Assembly: GCA_028583605.1 (NCBI GenBank)
Contig: CM053335.1
Coordinates: forward strand, 15,622,553-15,686,552
From: Dastarcus helophoroides
Taxonomy: Eukaryota; Arthropoda; Insecta; Coleoptera; Bothrideridae
Direction: 5' to 3'
DNA length: 64,000 nucleotides
Below are positions 32,401 through 44,395 of the stretch, in pieces. The position numbers were made by a program, and so were the translations under genes. The notes beneath the pieces were generated by a model. The model did no database searches, was not told the origin of the DNA, and worked only from the letters and a program-made list of their open reading frames with translations. The first letter of the stretch is position 1, and every line of letters starts with the position of its first letter.

Positions 32401-35235
32401 ATTTCCAAAAAAAATCGAAAATTTAAAAAACTGAGAAATTTTCGAAACTTTCAATTTTGCAAAATAGTTCGAAATTTCAGAAAATTAGTTAAAATTTTAA
32501 CAAAACGTCGCGATTTGAAAAGAACGAAATTTTGGAATAAAGTCGAAATTTCAAAGAAATCTTTACAAAAATTCGAAAGTTTGTAAAAAAAATATAAATT
32601 TTCAAAAAAGGTCAAAATTTTCAAAAAAAAATCAACACAAAAAAACAAAATGTTCAAAAAAAATTTGAAGACGCTCAGAAATTTTCGAAAATTTCAAATT
32701 TTGCAAAACGGTTGGAAATTTCTAAAAGGTAGTCGAAATTTTAACAAAATGTCGCAATTTGAAAAAATCGAAATTTTCGAATAGTCTAAATTTTGAAATC
32801 TTAACAAAAATTCGGACGTTTGTAAAAAATCAACATTTTCAAACAAAAAATCAAAAAAATCAACATTTTCAAAAAAAGCTGAGAAAAGTCGACATTTTGA
32901 AGAAAATTGAAACTTCCAGAAAGAAAGCGGAAACTTGAGAAAGCTGAGAAGTTTTCGAAAAATTCAAATTTTGCAAAATAGTTCGCAATTTCAAAAAATT
33001 AGTTAAAATTTTAACAAAACGTCGCGATTTGAAAAGAACGAAATTTTAGAATAAAGTCGAAATTTCAAAGAAATCTTTACAAAAATTCGAAAGTTTGTAA
33101 AAAAAATATAAATTTTCAAAAAAAGTCAAAATTTTCAAAAAAAAATCAACACAAATAAACAAAATGTTCAAAAAAAATTTGAAGACGCTCAGAAATTTTC
33201 GAAAATTTCAAATTTTGCAAAACAGTTGGAAATTTCTAAAAATTAGTCGAAATTTTAACAAAATATCGCGATTTGAAAAAATCGAAATTTCCGAATAGTC
33301 GAAATTTCGAATAGTCGAAATTTTAAAGAAATGTTCAAAAAAAATTCGGAAGTTTGTTAAAAATCAAAATTTCCAAACAATCAAGAAAATCAACATTTTC
33401 AAAAAAAGCTGTGAAAAGTCGACATTTTGAAGAAAGTTGAAACTTCCAGAAAAAAGCGGAAATTTGAGAAAACTGAGAAGTTTTCGAAAAATTCAAATTT
33501 TGCAAAATAGTTGGAAATTCCAAAAAATTAGTCAAAATTTTAACAAAACGTCGCGATTGTGAAAATAACAACAAAATGTTTAAAAACAATTTGGAGAAGC
33601 TCCGAAATTTTGGAAATTTTCAAATTTTGAAAAATAGTTCGAAATTTCTAAAAATTAGTCGAAATTTTAACAAAATATCGCGATTTGAAAAAATCGAAAT
33701 ATTTGAATTTCTGTTCGAAAATAGTCGAAATTTTAAAGAAATCTTCAAAAAAAAATTCGAAAGTTTGTAATAAAAAATCAAAATTTCCAAAAAAAAAATT
33801 AATATTTCCAAAAATAGCTGAGAAAAGTCGATACTTTGAAGAAAGTTGAAACTTCCAGAAAAAAAGCGGAAATTTGAGAAAGCTGAGAAGTTTTCGAAAA
33901 ATTCAAATTTTGCAAAATAGTTCGAAATTTTAGAAAATTGGTCAAAATTTTAACAAAACGTCGCGATTTAAAAAAAACGAAATTTTCGAATAAAGTCCAA
34001 ATTTTAAAGAAATCTTAGAAAAAAATTCGAAAGTTTGTAAAAAAAATATAAATTTTCAAAAGAAGTCAAAATTTTCAAAAAAAAACAACAAAAAAAAGCT
34101 GAGAAAAGTCTACATTTTGAAAAAAGGTGAAATTTCCAAAAAAAATAAAACAGAAGATTTCGAAGTTTTCAAATTTTGCAAAATAGAAATTTCAAAAAAT
34201 TAATTGAAATTTTAACGAAATCTCGCGATTTGATAAAAACCCAAATTTTTGTATAAAGTCGAAATTTTGGAGAAATTAAAAGAAAAAAATTCGTAAGTTT
34301 GCAAAAAGGTCGAAATTTTCCAAAAAGTAGAGATTTTCGGAAAAGTTGAAGCTAAATCTTAAAAAATTAAGAATTTTCGGAGTGGAAATTTTGAAAAAAT
34401 GTTTAAATTTTTAATGTGCCAACATTTTCGAAAATAAAACCTGAATTTGTAAAATGAAACTTGAAAAATCAATTATTTTTAAAGTAAAAACTAGAAAAAA
34501 AATGGAACTTGTGAGATAAAGTCGAAAGTCTTAAAAAAAATTTTGACAAGAAGTCGAAATTTTGTAAAATCTAAATTTGGAAATAAGATCCGGCATTTTG
34601 AATAATATTAACTTTGAAAAAACTACACATTGTCAAAAATGTTCATTGTCAAGCTTCAAAAAAATGAAAACTTTTCGAAAGAGAATTATTTTTTAAAAAA
34701 TCGAAAATTTGGGTAATAGTTGACATTTGTGAAAAAAATTGAAGACGAAGTTTTGAAAAAGGTCAGGATTTCGATAAAAAATTCGAAACCTTGAAATGGG
34801 GTCGGGATTTTGGAAAAAATCATTCAAAAAATTCGAACATTTTCGAAAAACGTCGAGAAAACGTCGAGACAAATTAAAGGCGAAGTTCCTGAAAAAAGTC
34901 GAAATTTTGACAGAAAATTCGAAAACTTGAAATGACGTCGGAGTTTTGAAATGAAGTTGGGGTTTTGAAAAAATTGATTCAAAAAACTCGACATTTTCAA
35001 AAAAACATCGAGAAAATATTGAGACAATTTCAAAAAAGTCGAATTTTTAAAAATTTGTAATTAAAAGAATTGAAACACAGAAGAATTGAAATGTTCAAAG
35101 TAAGATTTTTAAAAAAGCCGAAATTTTCGATAAGTCGAATAAGATTAAAAAAAAACTGAAATTCTCAGTGGAAGTTTTCAAAATAAAAATTTTAATGCTA
35201 TTAATAAAATGCGAGAAGTTCGTAATTGAAAAGTC

Positions 35236-35489
35236 CAAATTCCACAACTAGAATCCACTTGCAACGCCAACTTTTATAACTTCTAACAAAACTGTAGAGG
35301 AGAATCAAATACCTTCCAAGTATCAGTTACTCTCATCAAAAAATCTACTGTTTACACTTCAATTATCCCAAGGTATTAATCAATTCACTTGATTCAACCG
35401 GGTAGGTGTGTTCAAGAAGCCTCACGCATTTCTTCCATTGGTCTTGGCGGCTATCCCACTTGAATCGGCGCAATTAGAACGCCAAAGGC
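35236..35489. other. Transition from satellite to promoter-like region
   Basis: Unique sequence with rising GC content; no gene seen. Confidence 0.4.
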
Positions 35490-35839
35490 ACGCCACTGCA
35501 CCAATTTGGATTCGAAAATCGAAAAGTGGAACCGAAAATTTCGAGCGGTGATAAGTTTGTATTGGAGGGTGGACGGCGCTTGCGTACGCAGCGCAACGCA
35601 TTTCGATGCCGCGTCCTTTCGAAATTCTCAGTTAATCAGAAACTCTCAACTTGATCGCACAATTCGACTCGAGTGTAGCGTCGGCGACGTCTGTGATTAA
35701 GTCGGACGCATCCGGCTCAGTGTTTGTTTACGTTTTTTTTTTTTTTGGTTCCGAGTTGCGCGACCGTTGGATTTGATTAATTTTCGTTTTGGATCAGAAT
35801 ATGTTTGTGGTGCTATAATTTGTAATTTTTTTTAATAAG
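35490..35839 (+). promoter_or_regulatory. Candidate promoter and non-coding first exon
   Basis: This patch is clearly richer in GC and CpG than anything around it. It contains TCAGT at 35717-35721, the arthropod initiator core, and GGTTC at 35747-35751, which fits the downstream promoter consensus RGWYV but sits one base off the ideal spacing. A strong splice donor, AAG|GTAAGT, follows at 35840. An exon from about 35719 to 35839 would be non-coding. The 64-codon frame at 35506-35700 lies upstream of the proposed start site and I do not call it a gene. The likely partner is the coding exon at 54572. Transcript data are needed. Confidence 0.45.
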
Positions 35840-36400
35840 GTAAGTCGTTAGATTGGATTTTCAGCGTGAAAGTTAGAACGCAGAAACCTTAATTGAATTG
35901 ACGTAACACGTTTGAGTTCGCTTAAATAGTTTGGTGTTATTAATAGGACGAGATTTATCTGTTGTTGTTTAGTAACAAACGAGGAGCCAAAATAAATATC
36001 TGGATCAATTTTTTTCGAATTTCTCGATAACAAGGTCTAAATAAGGTGATCAAGTTTCATTTGATATGAAGCTAGTTGCATGTCTAATTCTGTGACTGTG
36101 CGATTTTAAGGTTACTATAGACACACGTGATTTCAATTGAATACTAATTATTTTATTGAATAATTGACATACCACTTGCTTGGTAGTCTCGTATAATGAT
36201 TTCTTGCTGCCACTTGTTGCTTCATCACGCGACGATTAAATACACACAGATTCTCTGAATCGATTTCTCTATTCCTTACTGCACTGGATAAGATTCATCA
36301 TTTTGGTATTAGATATGAGAACTATCCTGTGTACTGTATTTTAAAGAATTTTTTTTCATGTTGTAAGCAAACTAGTACTAGATTAAAACACGATCGTTTA
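35840..36400. other. Putative start of intron 1; no other feature seen
   Basis: Unique sequence after the splice donor and before the 275-bp satellite. No exon recognised. Confidence 0.4.
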
Positions 36401-38755
36401 GACTACGATTAAGTAAACTACGTGGGCTATCAGCAATTAAAATTTGAAAGAAAATTTCTGCCAATGTCCGGCTGCCTTGGACAGATTCGATAACAGGCAT
36501 CCAACCCCACCGAAAGGCTTCTATCACCGTTCAGGATTAGTCCTTGTCAGAGAAACTACTTAGTGACTGATCGGTCCTTTAGATGCACAAATCAATCTAG
36601 AAAGTCAATCATTCAATGGTCAAGCAAATCACGTCGAAGACAAAATTCTGCAAAGCATCTAAAGACAGTAAATAAACACAGAACACGTTAGTTTAGTATG
36701 TCAACCATGCACGAATCAATCCGCAAAGACCCTCATAAGCCACGACATGGCTAAACATCTTCCCAAAATGCTTCCAAAACTAACCAACGAGACTTGAAAC
36801 TAGGCAAGACTGGTTTTCTGTCGATTTACGGGAAGTTATCGCCATGAAAACCTAAGTAGTTGATTCACAAAACCTATCTGCTTCTTTCTGTCAATGTCCG
36901 GCAAGTGCTACACGCTACAAAATTGAGATAATATTGTGGTTTCTTGGGTTAATTAGAGTAAAATTAAAACGACTCCAAGAAGCTGTAAAACTTCCGAAGG
37001 TGCCCCCATATGCTTTGTCGATTTTCACAAAGTTGCCAGGCTTCCAGTAAATGTTTTCTTCAGTATCTAGTCAGCGATACTGCTAATGACAAAATGACTC
37101 TTAGGGTCAACTATTAACTTAAAAATCCAAGTAGCTGGACCATAAAATGTGTGTATGTTTTTCTGTCAACGTCCGGCAAGTGCTATACGCTACAAAATTG
37201 AGATAATATTGTGGTTTCTTGGGTTAATTAGAGTAAAATTAAAACGACTCCAAGAAGCTGCAAAACTTCCGAAGGTGTCCCCATACGCTTTGTCGATTTT
37301 CACAAAGTTGCCAGGCTTCCAGCAAATGTTTTCTTCAGTATCTAGTCAGCGATACTGCTAATGACAAAATGACTCTTAGGGTCAACTATTAACTTAAAAA
37401 TCCAAGTAGCTGGACCATAAAATGTGTGTATGTTTTTCTGTCAATGTCCGGCAAGTGCTATACGCTACAAAATTGAGATAATATTGTGGTTTCTTGGGTT
37501 AATTAGAGTAAAATTAAAACGACTCCAAGAAGCTGTAAAACTTCCGAAGGTGTCCCCATACGCTTTGTCGATTTTCACTAAGTTGGTAGGTTTCTAGCAA
37601 ATGTTTTATTCAGTATCTGGTCAGCGATACTGCTAATCATAAAATGACCTTTAGGGTCAACTATTAACTTAAAAACCTAAGTATTTGGACCATAAAATGT
37701 GTGTATGTTTTTCTGTGAATGTCCGGCAAGTGCTATACGCTACAAAATTGAGATAATGTTGTGATTTCTTGGGTTAATTAGAGTAAAATTAAAACGACTC
37801 CAAGAAGCTGCAAAACTTCCGAAGGTGTCCCCATACGCTTTGTCGATATTCACTAAGTTACTAGGTTTCTAGTAAATGTTTTCTTCAGAATCTAGTCAGT
37901 GATACTGCTAATCATAAAATGACCTTTAGGGTCAACTATTAACTTAAAAACCCAAGTTGTTGGACCATAAAATGTGTGTATGTTATTCTGTCAATGTCCG
38001 GCAAGTGCTATACGCTACAAAATTGAGATAATATTGTGGTATCTCTGGTCAACCAGACTGAATTTGAAACGGTTCGAAGAAGCTGTCCGAAGACTGGTTT
38101 TCTGTCGATTTGCGGGAAGTTATCACCATGAAAACCTAAGTAGTTGATTCACAAAACCTCTCTGCTTCTTTCTGTCAGTGTCCGGCAAGTGCTAGGCGCT
38201 ACAAAATTGAGATAATATCTCTGTTTCTTGGGTTAATTAGAGTAAAATTAAAACGACTCCAAGAAGCTGCAAAACTTCCGAAGGTGTCCCCATACGCTTT
38301 GTCGATTTTCACTAAGTTACTAGGTTTCTAGTAAATGTTTTCTTCAGAATCTAGTCAGCGATACTGCTAATCATAAAATGACCTTTAGGGTCAACTATTA
38401 ACTTAAAAACTCAAGTAGTTGGACCATAAAATGTGTGTATGTTTTTCTGCCAATGTCCGACAAGTGCTACACGCTGCAAAATTGAGATAATATTGTGGTT
38501 TCTTGGGTTAATTAGAGTAAAATTAAAACGACTCCAAGAAGCTGTAAAACTTCCGAAGGTGTCCCCATACGCTTTGTCGCTTTTCACCAAGTTACTAGGT
38601 TTCTAGCAAATGTTTTCTTCAGAATCTAGTCAGCGATACTGCTAATCATAAAACGACCTTTAGGGTCAACTAATAACTTAAAAACCTAAGCTGTTGGACC
38701 ATAAAATGTGTGTATGTTTTTCTGTCAATGTCCGGCAAGCGCTTTAGGCGGCAAA

Positions 38756-39597
38756 ATTGAGAAAAAATTATGGTATCTCTGGTCAACCAGACTGAATTTG
38801 AAACGGTTCGAAGGAGCTGTCCGAAGACTGGTTTTCTGTCGATTTACGGGAAGTTATCACCATGAAAACCTAAGTAGTTGATTCACAAAACCTATCTGCT
38901 TCTTTATGTCAATGTCCGGCAAGTGCTAAACGCTACAAAATTGAGATAATATTGTGGGTTCTTGGGTTAATTAGAGTAAAATTAAAACGACTCCAAGAAG
39001 CGGCAAAACTTCCGAAGGTGTGCCCATACGCTTTGTCGATTTTCACTAAACTACTAGGTTTCTAGCAAATGTTTTCTTCAGTATCGAGTCAGCGATACTG
39101 CTAATCATAAAATGACCTTTAGGGTCAACTATTAACTTAAAAATCCATGTTGTTGGACCATAAAATGTGTGTATGAATTGAGAAAAAATTATGGTATCTC
39201 TGGTCAACCAGACTGAATTTGAAACGGTTCGAAGGAGCTGTCCGAAGACTGGTTTTCTGTCGATTTACGGGAAGTTATCACCATGAAAACCTAAGTAGTT
39301 GATTCACAAAACCTATTCTGCTTCTTTCTGTCAATGTCCGGCAAGTGCTAAACGCTACAAAATTGAGATAATATTGTGGGTTCTTGGGTTAATTAGAGTA
39401 AAATTAAAACGACTCCAAGAAGCGGCAAAACTTCCGAAGGTGTGCCCATACGCTTTGTCGATTTTCACTAAACTACTAGGTTTCTAGCAAATGTTTTCTT
39501 CAGTATCGAGTCAGCGATACTGCTAATCATAAAATGACCTTTAGGGTCAACTATTAACTTAAAAATCCATGTTGTTGGACCATAAAATGTGTGTATG
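38756..39597 (+). repeat. Recent 421-bp tandem duplication in array A
   Basis: 38756-39176 and 39177-39597 are nearly identical (differences such as ctttatgtc against ctttctgtc). The join at 39176/39177 falls inside the unit (gtgtatg|aattgag), unlike the regular unit joins. Confidence 0.88.
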
Positions 39598-39974
39598 TTT
39601 TTCTGTCAATGTCCGGCAAGCGCTTTATGCGGCAAAATTGAGAAAAAATTATGGTATCTCTGATCAACTAGACTGAATTTAAAACGGTTTGAAGGAGCTG
39701 TCCGAAGATATCTCATATGTCCCGTCGATTTTTAATAAGGTACTAGATTAGCAGGAAATGCTACTCTAGAATCTAGTCGGAGATGCTACGCCCCACATTC
39801 TGTCCTTTTATGGCCTCTTGTTAACTGGTAACCTAAATAGTTGAGCCCAAAACCTTTCTGTGTCTTTCTGTCAATGTCCGGTAAGCATCAAGGGCTGCAA
39901 AATTCAAAGGAAAATGTGGTGTAACTGTAAAAGAATACTGCATCTTTATCATTTATCTAAGAATAAATAAATTT

Positions 39975-40090
39975 AGTTATCACATAGTCATATTTCAAAA
40001 ATTGTTTCAGAATATTGTCAACTTTCATTACTAAAAATTTAGTTAACTCCAAACTGGGTCGCAGAAATGTTAAATGAAATTAACCATTAT
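39975..40090 (+). repeat. Diverged copy of dispersed repeat X
   Basis: It shares 'atcacatagtcatatttcaa', 'ttgtcaac' and 'ccaaactgggtcgcagaaat' with the X copies at 15.8-18.6 kb, so this short element is not confined to the TTAATCGA region. Confidence 0.65.
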
Positions 40091-41319
40091 CTAAATTATA
40101 AGGAACAAAGAAACAGCTTTAACTATGAGGGTGCACAAAACACATGCTTCTTGCTGAAAAAAAATTGTAAAACACAAGAACGCGGTTTCTGCGAATGTCC
40201 GGCTTTTTCTGTAGTTACGACAGCCTCCCATTTCTGTTATATCGAATTTATTTAATAAATGGCCGCACATCCTTTTTCCATCCAGAATGACCTAATTCGC
40301 AGATTTTAAATCTTCAACTTTTTAGTAGAGCGTTAAACGATAGAATAAGTAAGATTTCTGTAACGATTCTTAAGAAACTGCAACATGAGTAGAACAAGCT
40401 GTCACTTAACGATAGCTAACGTATTGGGTGAAATCAATTCTTGCGTAGTGATCCTAATCGAAGCTACAGCTTGCCGGAAATTGACAGAATGAATTAAGCA
40501 TTTGTAGACATCTCGTCATTCGATACTGTATCTGCGTTAGTAGCAGTACCCTAATGCTTATGCACCTCCAAGAGAAGAGCATTTCGGACAGAATCGATAT
40601 AAAAAGAAGTTTTCTCTAAAGCACTGAACTAAACACTGTGGCTTGTGATTAAGTCCAAAGAAGGTTTCACCCCTTTACCAAATCGGCAATTAAAGTATCG
40701 ATTCGAATCTCAATGCAGATGACGTCGATGCATCTTTTGCTAATCATTTTAGATTAGTACGCTTGAAAATGCCAGTTCTGCTGGCGAAATACGTATCGCG
40801 TAATTATTTATTTAATTGCCGATGTGGTAAAGGGGTGAAACATTCTTTGGGATAAAAAGAAGTTTTGTTCAACCAAGTCTTTAAACGCTAGCTTGCCGTA
40901 AATCAACAGAAGGTGGTTTCTTCTAACCTCGCTGGGACGTTCTTCAGTTTCTAAATTAAATCGAGTGGCCGAACGAATGACCAAAGACAGCTCAATCAGG
41001 GACCGCAATGGAACCAGAAGAGAAACCTAAAGACCTAATTTTAGACAACCCATCGCAAATCGACAATCCAAAATAAACCTTGTTCAATCAAGATGTCTTA
41101 CCCCTTAAAATTGCCAAAAACTGATGACTGATTTATACAAATTGCTTACGTAAAAAACGATTGAATCAACTCTTCACATTTAGTGATTTTAAGGTGAGTT
41201 GATGTCTTGAAAACGCGGGTGCTTTAGTCTCAAAACGTGTTTTATTTTTTCTGCGAATATCCGGCAAGCGTTATTTGCTGCAAAAATTCAAAACAAACTC
41301 TCAAAACGAAACGACTAGA

Positions 41320-41443
41320 GACAAAATATCGCAGCTTCTGATCAGACCTAAAATGAAACAACTTCCAAGTCGTTTCATTTTGAAATGAAACGACTTAGAA
41401 GTTGTTTCATTTTAGGTCTGATTAGAAGCTGCCATATTTTGTG
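41320..41443. repeat. Long near-perfect palindrome (~60-bp arms, 2-nt spacer)
   Basis: Left arm 41320-41380 pairs with right arm 41383-41443 around 'cgtttcattt TG aaatgaaacg', with few mismatches. It would extrude as a cruciform or, if transcribed, fold into a ~60-bp hairpin. It is made from 275-bp satellite sequence. Confidence 0.9.
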
Positions 41444-41970
41444 TTTTCAGCCACCAAGCTACTAATTTATTGTAAATGATGCCCATTGGTCATAAAACGA
41501 TCCACATTTTGTCCTTTTATGTCACTGTTAGCTTTAAAATGTAAGTAATTGGGCCACAAAGCATGTCGCGTTCTTTCTGTCGATGTCCGGCAAGCGATAC
41601 ACGCTGCAATATCAAGAAAAAGTGCGGTGTTTTGGCTTACTTAGACTAAGGTTAAAACAAATTCGAGAAGGTTTAAAGCTTTCGAAAATATTCCATCCGT
41701 TTTGTCGATTTTCGCTAAATTTTCACGAAGTTACGAGCTTGTTATCAAATTTCTAGTTACTCTAGTATCTAGTCAGTGACATTGTTATAATTAAACGATC
41801 CGAATTTTGTTCTTTCACATCAGCTGTTAATTTAAAACGTAAGCTATTGGGCCAAAAACCGAGTCCGCTTCTTTCTGTCAATGTCCGGCAAGTGATATAC
41901 GTTACAAAATTGGGAAAAAATTTCGGTATTTTGGCTTGACTAGATGGAACTTTAAATAACTCCAAGTAGT

Positions 41971-42198
41971 TGATATACAAATCTTGTTCCCTGAAACCGA
42001 GGAAGATTAAAAAACACAACAGAGGTTGCTCTAATGCGTTTCGATAGCCAAGCTTCAGTATCTCTCTGAAGATGATGGCTTGACTATCAAAACGCGTTAG
42101 AGCTCTGTTGTGTTTTTTAATCTTTCTTGTTTCAGGGGACAATATTTGCATTTCAATTTTTGAAGATAACCAAGGACCAGTCCGTTCGACCAAAATTT
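41971..42198. mobile_element. Foldback of two opposed PLE ends (inverted copy)
   Basis: Two PLE ends meet head to head at about 42060. The outer end reaches 'ccaaggaccagtccgttcg' at 42170-42190. Its flank ('aaaatttaaagtaaaag' then 'catcttcggaagtttt') is the reverse complement of the left flank of the foldbacks at 49.3 and 51.4 kb. It is therefore the same insertion, copied in inverted orientation. Both hammerhead cores are damaged here: the + one has AAAA in place of GAAA, and the - one has lost half of stem II. Confidence 0.85.
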
Positions 42199-42640
42199 AA
42201 AGTAAAAGATTTAAACATCTTCGGAAGTTTTAGGTTCCTTTGAGTTGTTTTAATTTTGGTCTGATTAACCCGAGAAACCTTTTTTTTCCCTAAATTTTGT
42301 AACGTATCGCATCTGCCGGACACCCACAGAAAGAAGCAAATAGTGGATCAACTTCTTGGATTTTCAAATCAACAACCCATCCTAAAAGGAGACAATTTGT
42401 TTTATGATTACCAAATACTAAACATCATATTTGCTAATAACCTAGAAAACTGGGTCAAAATCGATGGAAAGTATGGAGCTTTTTCGAAAGATTAATAGCC
42501 CTTTAGAACGCTTACAATTCAGATTAGTTAAGTCGAAATACTGCAAATTTTTTCTCAAATTTGCAACATATATCGCTTGCCGGACATTGACAGAAAGACG
42601 CCGCCGCAGCTAAAGTAGGACACAATTCATTCTGTGAATA
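42199..42640 (-). repeat. Inverted 275-bp satellite units
   Basis: Reverse complement of the unit type seen at 49130-49330: 'ctgccggacacccacagaaa' here matches 'tttctgtgggtgtccggcag' there. A second inverted box, 'cttgccggacattgacagaa', lies at 42573. Confidence 0.85.
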
Positions 42641-44395
42641 CCGTTGAACCAAAAAAAAAACTCCAAGTAGTTATAAAACCTTTCAAAATGTTCCATACGT
42701 TCTGTTGATTTTCACAAAAATACTAGGTTATTAGCAAATCTTGCCTAGTATCTACGCGGCAACGCCGGTCATCATAAAACGGCTTATATTCTATCCTCTG
42801 AGGCTCAACTGTTACCTTGACAACCTAAGTTAATATAAAAATCGCGTCTTTCTGTCAATATCCGGCAAGCGATATACGTTGCAAATTTGAGAAGAAATTT
42901 GCGGTATTTCGGATTAACTAAACCGAATTTAAAACGACTCTTAGGAGGTATTAATTTTCCGAAAATATTCTATCGCTTTTTACACAATTACTAGGTTATT
43001 AGCAAATGTTGTGTAATGTCTAGTCAACAAATCTGTTCATCATAAAACGACCATATTGTGTCTTTTTAGGGTTGACTGTTAACTTAAAAACCTAAGTAGT
43101 TGAGCCAAAAAACGCATCTGCTTGTTTCTGCCAATGTCCGGCAGGCGATATTCTATACAAAATTCAAAAGAAATTGCGGTATTTCGCTTTAATTACAGTG
43201 GAATTAAAATGGCTTTAAGGAGCTATAAAATGTACGAAGATGTCCCATGCGTTCTGTCGATTTGCTCCAAGTTACTAGTTTATTAACCTATGTCGTCTCT
43301 AGCAGGTGGTTGACGACGCTGGTAATCATAAAGCGAAGTATGTTTAGTCGTTTTAGTTAAGTTAGTTTGGATGTCCCATGCGTTCTGCCGATTTGCTCCA
43401 AGTTACTAGTTTATTAACCTATGTCATCTTTAGCAGGTGGTTGACGACGCTGGTAATCATAAAGCGACCCACCTTTAGTCGTTTTAATTAAGTTAGTTTA
43501 GTCGTTTAGTTGAAGACTTGACTACTTTAGCAAAAAATCGTCTATCAGTGTCCGCTACCGCTGTCAATATACGCTGCAAAGTTAAGAAAAATTGTGATAT
43601 CTCGAATTAACCAGAGCACATGAGCAAATGCTATCTCTAGCATCCAGTCAGTGATGTTGTTAATCATAAAATGACGTATTTTGTCTTTTTAGGGTCGGCT
43701 GATAATTCAAAAACTTGAGTAGATGATGAAGGGTGGTTTTCTGTTGATTTACAGCAAATTGTCACCCTGAAAACCTAAGTAGTTTATTCACAAAACCTGT
43801 CTTATTTTTTCTGTCAATGTCCGGCAAGTGCTATACGGCATAAAATTGAGAAAAAATTGTAGTATCTCGAGTTAATTAGACTGCAATTGAAACGACGTTG
43901 AGGATCTGAAGGTGTCCCATGCTTTGTGGCGATTTTCGTCAAGTTATTAGGTTACTGCTTCCAATATCTAGTCAGCGAAGCTGCTAATCATAAAATGATC
44001 CACAGCATCTCCTTTTAGGGTCAACTATTAACTTGAATACCTAAGTAATTGGGGAATAAAACCTATGTATTTTTTTCTGTCAATGTCCGGCAAGCGCTAT
44101 ATGGGTCAAAATTGAGAAAAATGATGACATCTTTGGTTCGACGGTTCGAAGGAGCTGTCTGAAGATATCTTGTATGTCCTGTCGATTTTCAATAAAGTGC
44201 TAAATTAGCCGGAAATATTGTCTCTGGTGTCTGGTCAAAGATGCCGGTAATCGTAAAACGACCCACATTCTGTCATTTTAGGGTCCGCTGTTACCTAGAA
44301 AACCTAAGTGGTTTCGTCCCAAAGCCTTAATGTGTCTTTCTGTCAATGTCCGGCAAGTACCAAACGATGCAAGATTCAAAGAGAAATATGATATA

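Larger units (their letters stand above)
28860..35235 (+). repeat. A-rich ~270-bp satellite array
   Basis: Tandem, diverged units of about 250-310 bp with an A-rich + strand, marked by 'caaattttgcaaaatagtt', 'taacaaaatgtcgcgattt' and 'gaaatcttcaaaaaaaattc'. The marker recurs near 29975, 30248, 30515, 30768, 31072, 31337, 31616, 31928, 32187 and 32458. The tail from about 34200 is more diverged. Many short open frames here (Lys-rich on +, Phe-rich on -) reflect base composition and are not genes. A solo PLE end interrupts it at 29304. Confidence 0.9.
36440..44395. repeat. 275-bp satellite family (TGTCCGGCAAG), array A
   Basis: Well-ordered + strand units lie at 36.9-39.9 kb: the box 'gtccgg' recurs at 36896, 37171, 37446, 37721 and 37996, exactly 275 bp apart. 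A 184-bp short unit then recurs (37996-38180 and 38730-38914), which makes a higher-order repeat. Units contain 'gggttaattagagtaaaatt', 'cgactccaagaagctg', 'cttccgaaggtgtcccc', 'atctagtcagcgatactgct' and 'agggtcaactattaactta'. From 39.9 kb on, units are more diverged, and segments near 40.45, 42.3 and 42.58 kb are inverted. Peptides read through these units are not genes. Confidence 0.93.

Noticed and set aside
28860..35040. Many open frames of 60-140 codons in the A-rich satellite, for example 30663-31076 (-) and 30793-31038 (+)
   Set aside because: They are Phe/Leu-rich or Lys-rich readings of a skewed repeat, overlap on both strands, and break wherever the repeat drifts. No domain or start context supports them.
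35506..35700. 64-codon frame in the promoter-like patch
   Set aside because: It lies upstream of the proposed initiator, has no known domain, and the patch is better explained as promoter DNA.
41762..42193. 143-codon minus-strand frame
   Set aside because: It is a reading through satellite and the PLE-end foldback; parts such as KIKKHN come from the PLE 3' end.
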